Source: Planctomycetota bacterium
GTDB taxonomy: Bacteria > Planctomycetota > Planctomycetia > Pirellulales > Thermoguttaceae
NCBI GenBank assembly: GCA_018897395.1
Contig: JAHIKV010000210.1
Location: forward strand, 1-26,613
DNA length: 26,613 nucleotides
Direction of reading: 5' to 3'
Below the pieces are notes generated by a model that saw only the letters and a list, made by a program, of their open reading frames with translations, did no database searches and had not been told where the DNA came from. The stretch's first letter is position 1. Each line of letters begins with the position of its first letter. Below, piece after piece: positions 22,677 to 26,613 of this stretch. The translations under genes and the position numbers were made by a program.

Positions 22677-22903
22677 GCCTTCTCCTCCAACTGGCGGGCC
22701 AAGGCAAGTCGCTCGCGAAGGATTTCGTTGACGCGGCGTTCGTCTGCCTCAGGGAATTGGGCTCGAATGCCGTCGGCCATGATTCGGCAGGAGCGGTCGA
22801 ATAGCCGAGCGCCGGCCAGCAGCTTGTCCTCCGGCGACATTCGCCGGGCGGCCTCCACCCGCTCGCGGTACAAGTCGTCGATGAGTTCCTTGGTCGGCTT
22901 CAT
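22673..22903 (-). CDS. Small helical protein paired with nucleotidyltransferase
   Basis: This is a 76-residue, highly charged, all-helical protein: KELIDDLYRERVEAARRMSP, then DKLLAGARLFDRSCRIMADG, then EADERRVNEILRERLALARQ. I recognise the pattern as a small protein often found beside nucleotidyltransferase genes but know no function. It starts six bases after the upstream 293-residue gene's stop and overlaps the nucleotidyltransferase by ATGA. The order (small protein, then enzyme) matches the pair at 14832-15507. A regulatory or antitoxin role is inferred from position only. Confidence 0.7.
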   Translation of the reverse strand: MKPTKELIDDLYRERVEAARRMSPEDKLLAGARLFDRSCRIMADGIRAQFPEADERRVNEILRERLALARQLEEKA

Positions 22904-22908
22904 TCGGG

Positions 22909-23790
22909 TCAGGATCGGCGTTTATTGCCGCGGCCGCGCTGCGCGCCGCCGGGGCGCTTCGCCCGGCTTTCGAGGTTCTTCTCGATAACCAGACCGACTG
23001 TCTCTCCCCAGGTGGGAATGCCGCGGAATCCGGCCCGAACCGATTGCTCGCCGCTGCGCTCTTCCGCGTCGAAGTCGTCGTGGGAAGCCGATTCGCCGCG
23101 CGGCTCATCCGGTTCCCCATCGCCCCGTTCGGCGCGCGACTCCGCCGGCTTCTGCTCGTCGCCCGGCCGGCGTTTCTTCCCCCGGCGGGGACGACTGCGT
23201 TTCGAGCGGCGCTGCTCGGACGACGCCGGTTTGTCGCCGGTCCGTTCGACGCCGGCGGTTTCGACTCCCTCGACAGCGGTCTCTCGGTCTGAATCATCGT
23301 CCGGCGCCGGTCCGCTGGGTTTTCGGTCCTCGAACTCCTTCGCCGGACGACGCCGGCGACGGCGTTTTCGGGGACGCTTCTCCGCGGGCTCTTCCGCCTT
23401 CGGCGCCGCGGCGCTCCCGCCGGCCGATTCCAGCAGGTCGAACGGCTCCTCGAAATCGAACTGCTCGTCGAAGAAATTGGGCGACTCCTCGCCGCGCTCC
23501 GGCGTGATGGAAACCTGCCGCGGCGCTTCCGCCGGAGCAACGGAAGATTCGACGATTTCTTGGGGCGGCTCGATCGGCCGCGGTGTGGGCGTTACGCCCA
23601 GCTTGCCGGCGATCAGATCCCAGTCGGCCGCCGGCCGGGGACAATGTGCCGCCGACGCCGGTTTCTCGGTTCGGGCCGGTTGAGGTTGCTGGGGGCCGGG
23701 CTGCCGCCGGCTTTCCTCTTCGGCGGGCGGTATCGCCCCAAGATCGGATATCAACGAGTCCCAATGTTTTGAGGAGTTCGGCTCTGTCAT
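22909..23790 (-). CDS. Disordered, charged protein with twin WDxLIxxLG motif
   Basis: I do not recognise this 293-residue protein. Most of it is low-complexity and predicted disordered, with strongly basic blocks (KRPRKRRRRRRP at about residue 140; RRSKRSRPRRGKKRRP at about 195) alternating with acidic stretches. Near the N-terminus the motif HWDSLISDLGAIPP recurs as DWDLIAGKLGVTP about 45 residues later. The C-terminal stretch RGIPTWGETVGLVIEKNLES looks folded and conserved, followed by a basic tail. Nucleic-acid binding is plausible from the basic blocks. It heads an apparent operon with the small protein, nucleotidyltransferase and mfd. Confidence 0.65.
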   Translation of the reverse strand: MTEPNSSKHWDSLISDLGAIPPAEEESRRQPGPQQPQPARTEKPASAAHCPRPAADWDLIAGKLGVTPTPRPIEPPQEIVESSVAPAEAPRQVSITPERGEESPNFFDEQFDFEEPFDLLESAGGSAAAPKAEEPAEKRPRKRRRRRRPAKEFEDRKPSGPAPDDDSDRETAVEGVETAGVERTGDKPASSEQRRSKRSRPRRGKKRRPGDEQKPAESRAERGDGEPDEPRGESASHDDFDAEERSGEQSVRAGFRGIPTWGETVGLVIEKNLESRAKRPGGAQRGRGNKRRS

Positions 23791-23870
23791 GTTTCGTCGG
23801 TTCTGTAAAAAACTCTACCCCTTTGGCCCCCCGCCCGAGGAAAGGCGGCATAAAGGCATTCTTTGCTTCA

Positions 23871-23899
23871 AGTATAGGGCCTTGACGGCGGGTTGAGAA
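23871..23899 (-). promoter_or_regulatory. Candidate promoter of the 293-residue protein operon
   Basis: On the minus strand TTCTCA (23894-23899), a 17-base spacer, TATACT (23871-23876). Transcription would start near 23864, about 74 bases before the ATG at 23790. The -35 matches four and the -10 five consensus bases. Confidence 0.42.
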
Positions 23900-23962
23900 G
23901 GAGCGGCTACCGGGACACAAAAAACGTGTTTTTAATCCATTTTGCCCGCATTCCTCACCAAA

Positions 23963-24042
23963 GTTTAGCCGGCGAACTTGTTCGCCGTGTTTTTTCCCGA
24001 AAATCATGGCATTTTCACGGCGTGCAAGCACGCCGGCTAAAC
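23963..24042. repeat. Double-palindrome repeat, third TTTAGCC/GGCTAAA copy
   Basis: The outer ends GTTTAGCCGGCG and CGCCGGCTAAAC are exact complements. Inside are two perfect palindromes, CGGCGAAC-TT-GTTCGCCG and CGGCGTGC-AA-GCACGCCG, separated by about 30 A/T-rich bases. The architecture and ends match the units at 1076-1159 and 1863-1944, but the stem sequences differ. Confidence 0.85.
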
Positions 24043-24119
24043 AAACACACTGTCATGTATTTCCGGCACTGTCCCAGTAGTGTGCTGCCGCTTCACCTCC
24101 CCCTCCCCCTCCCCCACCG

Positions 24120-24283
24120 GGCGGGCAGAGATTTAGCGAGTCAGAAAGATGATCGTTGGGCAGAAGTAAACGAAAGTATCGCTCAAGATTCAGCCATTTG
24201 TGAGGGCTACCGCGTAGGGCCCCGTAGTACAAATTAAAGCCATCAATATAAATGATTGATCGCTTTGGTTTTGGCGGCGCCAT
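24120..24283 (-). pseudogene. Truncated NYN-domain (LabA/DUF88-like) gene
   Basis: NYN proteins are PIN-like ribonucleases with an acidic site. From the ATG at 24283, about 45 residues match the family start: KPKRSIIYIDGFNLYYGALR, with the catalytic-type D of YIDGFNLYY, then a WLNLERYFRLLLPNDHL helix. Beyond this the similarity stops; the frame runs into a GGGGGA hexamer repeat (24096-24120 region) and ends by about 24053. A full NYN domain needs some 100 more residues with further acidic positions, so the gene is broken. The frame also stays open up to a GTG at 24304. A strong promoter and a terminator lie upstream. Confidence 0.72.
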
Positions 24284-24321
24284 CTTTGGCTGCGACAACT
24301 CCACTTTTTCAGTCCAGAATC

Positions 24322-24350
24322 AAAAAAAACAGCCGGTCATATAGGCCGGC
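24322..24350 (-). terminator. Rho-independent terminator
   Basis: Reading the minus strand: GCCGG (24350-24346), a 9-base loop, CCGGC (24336-24332), TG, then eight T (24329-24322). This is the best intrinsic terminator in the window. It lies between a strong promoter and the NYN start codon. Confidence 0.7.
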
Positions 24351-24386
24351 CAAACCGCCCTCGAAGGAGCGGGGAGTCGTAACTTC
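24322..24386 (-). ncRNA. Possible short leader or small RNA ending in a terminator
   Basis: A promoter (24393-24420) would start transcription near 24386, and a strong hairpin terminator ends it near 24322. The result is an RNA of about 65 bases with no open frame. It has a first small hairpin (CGCTC, loop CTTCGA, GGGCG) and the terminator stem. It could be an attenuator for the NYN gene or an independent small RNA. No known RNA family was recognised. Confidence 0.35.
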
Positions 24387-24392
24387 AATACT

Positions 24393-24420
24393 ATTATCCG
24401 TTACGAGGGCTATTTGTCAA
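24393..24420 (-). promoter_or_regulatory. Strong sigma70-type promoter
   Basis: On the minus strand a perfect TTGACA (24415-24420), a 16-base spacer and GATAAT (24393-24398). It points toward the terminator at 24322-24350 and the truncated NYN gene. Confidence 0.6.
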
Positions 24421-24614
24421 CAGTATTTTTAGTCCAACAATACACCCCCCTCGTGGTGGGCGGCGCTGCATCTCCCTGTGGCGTCACGCACACTGACAAC
24501 TGGTATCGGATAAGGCGAAAAGAAAATAGATGGCCTTTTGGCAGGCTCCACAAGCTGTATCGCCGCAAGCTCAACAACACACGGTTAGGACAGTGCCGGA
24601 TTTTCCTCGTGTGG
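24421..24614. other. Region between promoter and intron, no gene seen
   Basis: I see no supported gene. The stretch contains the right-hand inverted end at 24588-24600 and a 76-residue plus-strand open frame without recognisable motifs. It is the 3' exon side of the group II intron. Confidence 0.4.
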
Positions 24615-24728
24615 GTAGAGTCGAGAGGTGGCGCGGCGGGGTAGGCTTCGGTATAATTCCGTGTCGGGGTTTCCCCGTCCGTGTCTCAATAGCCGCATGC
24701 CATGCTCCGTTTCCACCTCCCGCTCATC

Positions 24729-24761
<33 letters not shown>

Positions 24762-24773
24762 TCGGACAAGGAT

Positions 24774-26129
24774 TTACGTTGTCGCCCACGGAAAGTTGCG
24801 CGTTCGCCGCTGAAGCTGAACCAGCCCCAGCGTCTGTTCAAGGTATTCGTCCGGGAAGTGTGACGTTTCCTGGCCTTGAATCTTGTGCTTGACGCACAAC
24901 CACTGTCGAAGCCGATGCCGGACGTGGCAATCCACGATCCGGTAGGCTTTGCTGACAGGACCCAGGCAGAAGTAGTTCGACCACCCAACCAATATGCGGT
25001 TGAGTCGGCTCACGCGGTCTGTCGCGTCCATCAGCGTCCATCGTCGGCCGGTCATCTCGCTGATCTCACGACATAGTCGCAAGACCTTCTTCCGCGACGG
25101 CCGCGTGCCCAAGTAGGCACGTCCCGTCCGCGTCGAGTAGCATCGGCCGATGGTGTATCCCAAGAAGTCGAACGATTCGTCCGGCAACCGGCACACGTGC
25201 GTCTTCGCCTCGTTGACCGTCAGTTTAAGCTTCCGCATCATGGCCCGCATCGTGGTCATCGCCTGATCGGCGGTACCCCGACAGCAGATCACAAAATCGT
25301 CGGCGTAGTTGACGATCTTTGCGCCAAGCCGCTTTTCGTGTCCCAACACCTTCCAGCCCAGAATGAACCGTCGCATGTAAAGGTTGCTCAACAGCGGTGA
25401 AATCGGCGCCCCTTGCGGGCTGCCGCGTTTCAAGTCCTTGTTGCGGGTCGTTCGTTGCTTTCGTCCACGCTCGTCCGTTTCTTCCACCGGCGCTATCAGC
25501 CACATCTTGATGAGATGTAGGATATGCCGATCGCTCACGCGACGGGCCACCGATTTCATCAACTCGGCGTGGGGAATGCTGTCGAAGTACCCGCTCAGGT
25601 CCGCGTCCACAACCTCCGTATGTCCCGTGTTCACCAACGCATGGATCGCTCGAATCGCGTCCAATGCGCTGCGTTCCGGTCGGTAGGCATGTTGCTCCGG
25701 CTGCAAATCGGCCTCGAAGATCGGCTCCAAAACCAACAAGACAGCCGTCTGCACGACACGATCCTTGACCGTCGGAATGCCCAACGGCCGCGTGCGTCCC
25801 GGTTGGCCGGGCTTCGGGATGTGTACCCGCCGCACGGCCTGCGGTCGATACGTCTTCTTCTTGAGTTCCTCCGTCAGTTCGTCCAGCCAGCGTTCCACGC
25901 CGTACTCCTCGATGTCCGCGAACGTCTGGCCGTCTACTCCCGGTGCTCCGCCGTTGGCCGAGCAGCATCGGTAGGCGTGTTCCAGTACGTCGCGTCGGTA
26001 CACCTTGTCGTACAGTAGATAGAACCGATAGCCGGGCGATCCCTTCGCTTTGACGTGCAACGTCGCCCGTAGTTTCTGAACCTTCGGTGGAGGTGTCAGG
26101 CTCATCGCCAATCTCCCTGTCTTTGCCAC
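24774..26129 (-). CDS. ltrA: Group II intron reverse transcriptase/maturase
   Basis: The protein helps the intron RNA fold and splice and copies it into DNA targets. The 451-residue product has the N-terminal region, fingers with GAPGVDGQTF (about 61) and RPLGIPTVKDRVVQ (about 113-127), DADLSGYFDSIPH (about 176), RGSPQGAPISPLLSNLYM (about 235), the active-site NYADDFVIC (about 274), and the thumb/maturase domain (RLNRILVGWSNYFCLG, about 382). It ends soon after, with no HNH endonuclease domain, so insertion probably uses nicked or replicating DNA. The frame opens with GTG at 26129; an ATG at 26105 is the alternative. All reverse transcriptase motifs appear intact, so it may be active. Confidence 0.94.
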   Translation of the reverse strand: MAKTGRLAMSLTPPPKVQKLRATLHVKAKGSPGYRFYLLYDKVYRRDVLEHAYRCCSANGGAPGVDGQTFADIEEYGVERWLDELTEELKKKTYRPQAVRRVHIPKPGQPGRTRPLGIPTVKDRVVQTAVLLVLEPIFEADLQPEQHAYRPERSALDAIRAIHALVNTGHTEVVDADLSGYFDSIPHAELMKSVARRVSDRHILHLIKMWLIAPVEETDERGRKQRTTRNKDLKRGSPQGAPISPLLSNLYMRRFILGWKVLGHEKRLGAKIVNYADDFVICCRGTADQAMTTMRAMMRKLKLTVNEAKTHVCRLPDESFDFLGYTIGRCYSTRTGRAYLGTRPSRKKVLRLCREISEMTGRRWTLMDATDRVSRLNRILVGWSNYFCLGPVSKAYRIVDCHVRHRLRQWLCVKHKIQGQETSHFPDEYLEQTLGLVQLQRRTRNFPWATT

Positions 26130-26613
26130 TTCTTACGTTGACCTTGAACTGAGGTTCCTTCCCTCGACCGGCGTTACCCGGCTTCATCGGTACTACGAAC
26201 CTCTCCGTCACCCCACACGGCCCGGCCTGTCCCTCGCGGGCGTCCGGTTGAAAGTCACACGCTTTCACCGCTGGGGCTTCCCGTGTTGCTGTAAGTTTCC
26301 TTGTCATCCATGTCGTCGTCACTACCCCGGTGGGACGGTCGGTTGCGTTCGTCACTCGCTTCGCCAACCACGGCGGCCTTCCCCGTTTCTCAGGCGGGTC
26401 GGCTCCCACATTGCCCTTTTCGAGGCCTGCTCGACGTTCACTCGCGTTACGGCCTGGATGCTCGCTGAGCCGCCTTATGCGACCCCTACCATCGAAGGCT
26501 TCGACAGGTTCGTTACCTCCCCCGCCGCTCCGACTGCTTCCGGCTGGAGCGACCCTTGCCGGGCGGGTTTCTCACCCGCTGGAAACTCAAGCCTTTCCAC
26601 GGCACACTGAGAA

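Larger units (their letters stand above)
24062..24600. mobile_element. Segment bounded by imperfect inverted repeats (element remnant)
   Basis: TCCGGCACTGTCC at 24062-24074 and its exact complement at 24588-24600 face inward. Similarity continues five bases further in as GTGTG-x-TG on both sides, giving about 21 bases of transposon-like ends. The 539-bp interior holds a promoter, terminator and truncated NYN gene, and no recognisable transposase. No target duplication is obvious. It ends about 14 bases from the group II intron. It may be a decayed insertion sequence or a passenger-carrying non-autonomous element. Confidence 0.45.

Noticed and set aside
24414..24644. 76-residue plus-strand frame near the intron
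   Set aside because: No motifs, no ribosome site, and it overlaps the inverted repeat end and intron 3' end.
25225..26409. 394-residue frame overlapping the reverse transcriptase
   Set aside because: Alternative frame of the intron-encoded protein and domain I RNA; no family similarity seen.

Overview
The window looks like a chromosomal segment of a GC-rich bacterium, most probably a planctomycete. That assignment is inference, from: two csrA genes in 17 kb, a futalosine-pathway menaquinone gene, minimal nucleotidyltransferase modules, a paralogue-rich GC-rich proteome style, and heavy colonisation by short palindromic and heptamer repeats. No rRNA or tRNA gene was recognised.

Layout. 1-1313: a csrA gene on the minus strand, then a 134-bp palindromic insert (MITE-like) and a good promoter. 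1314-12708: a respiratory Complex I cluster on the plus strand in the order nuoI, nuoA, nuoC, nuoD, nuoH, nuoJ, nuoK, nuoL, nuoM, nuoN. nuoB, nuoE, nuoF and nuoG are not here. 12714-13990: a ferritin-like helical protein overlapping a TatD nuclease. 14050-16165: three short plus-strand units: a DUF433/DUF5615 toxin-antitoxin-like pair, a small protein plus nucleotidyltransferase pair, and a thioredoxin-fold protein. 16225-23790: a minus-strand block. In transcription order it holds a disordered basic protein, a second small protein plus nucleotidyltransferase pair, mfd, a SurA/PpiC-type foldase with its own promoter, then csrA overlapping mqnD. 24062-24600: a segment bounded by imperfect inverted repeats; it carries a strong promoter, a hairpin terminator and a decapitated NYN-domain gene. 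About 24615-26607: a nearly complete group II intron with its reverse transcriptase on the minus strand.

How the genes fit together. Complex I passes electrons to quinone, and mqnD makes an intermediate of menaquinone, the likely quinone. A CsrA-family RNA-binding regulator is translationally coupled to mqnD, so quinone synthesis may be under post-transcriptional control. Mfd and TatD are DNA maintenance functions.

The most unusual property is repeat structure. Several unrelated heptanucleotide tandem arrays sit at gene junctions in the nuo-tatD region, often with a complementary array nearby, and some supply codons or stop codons. Three copies of a double-palindrome element with TTTAGCC/GGCTAAA ends occur, two of them in opposite orientation around nuoI. 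Other palindromes lie in frame inside nuoH, nuoM and mfd.
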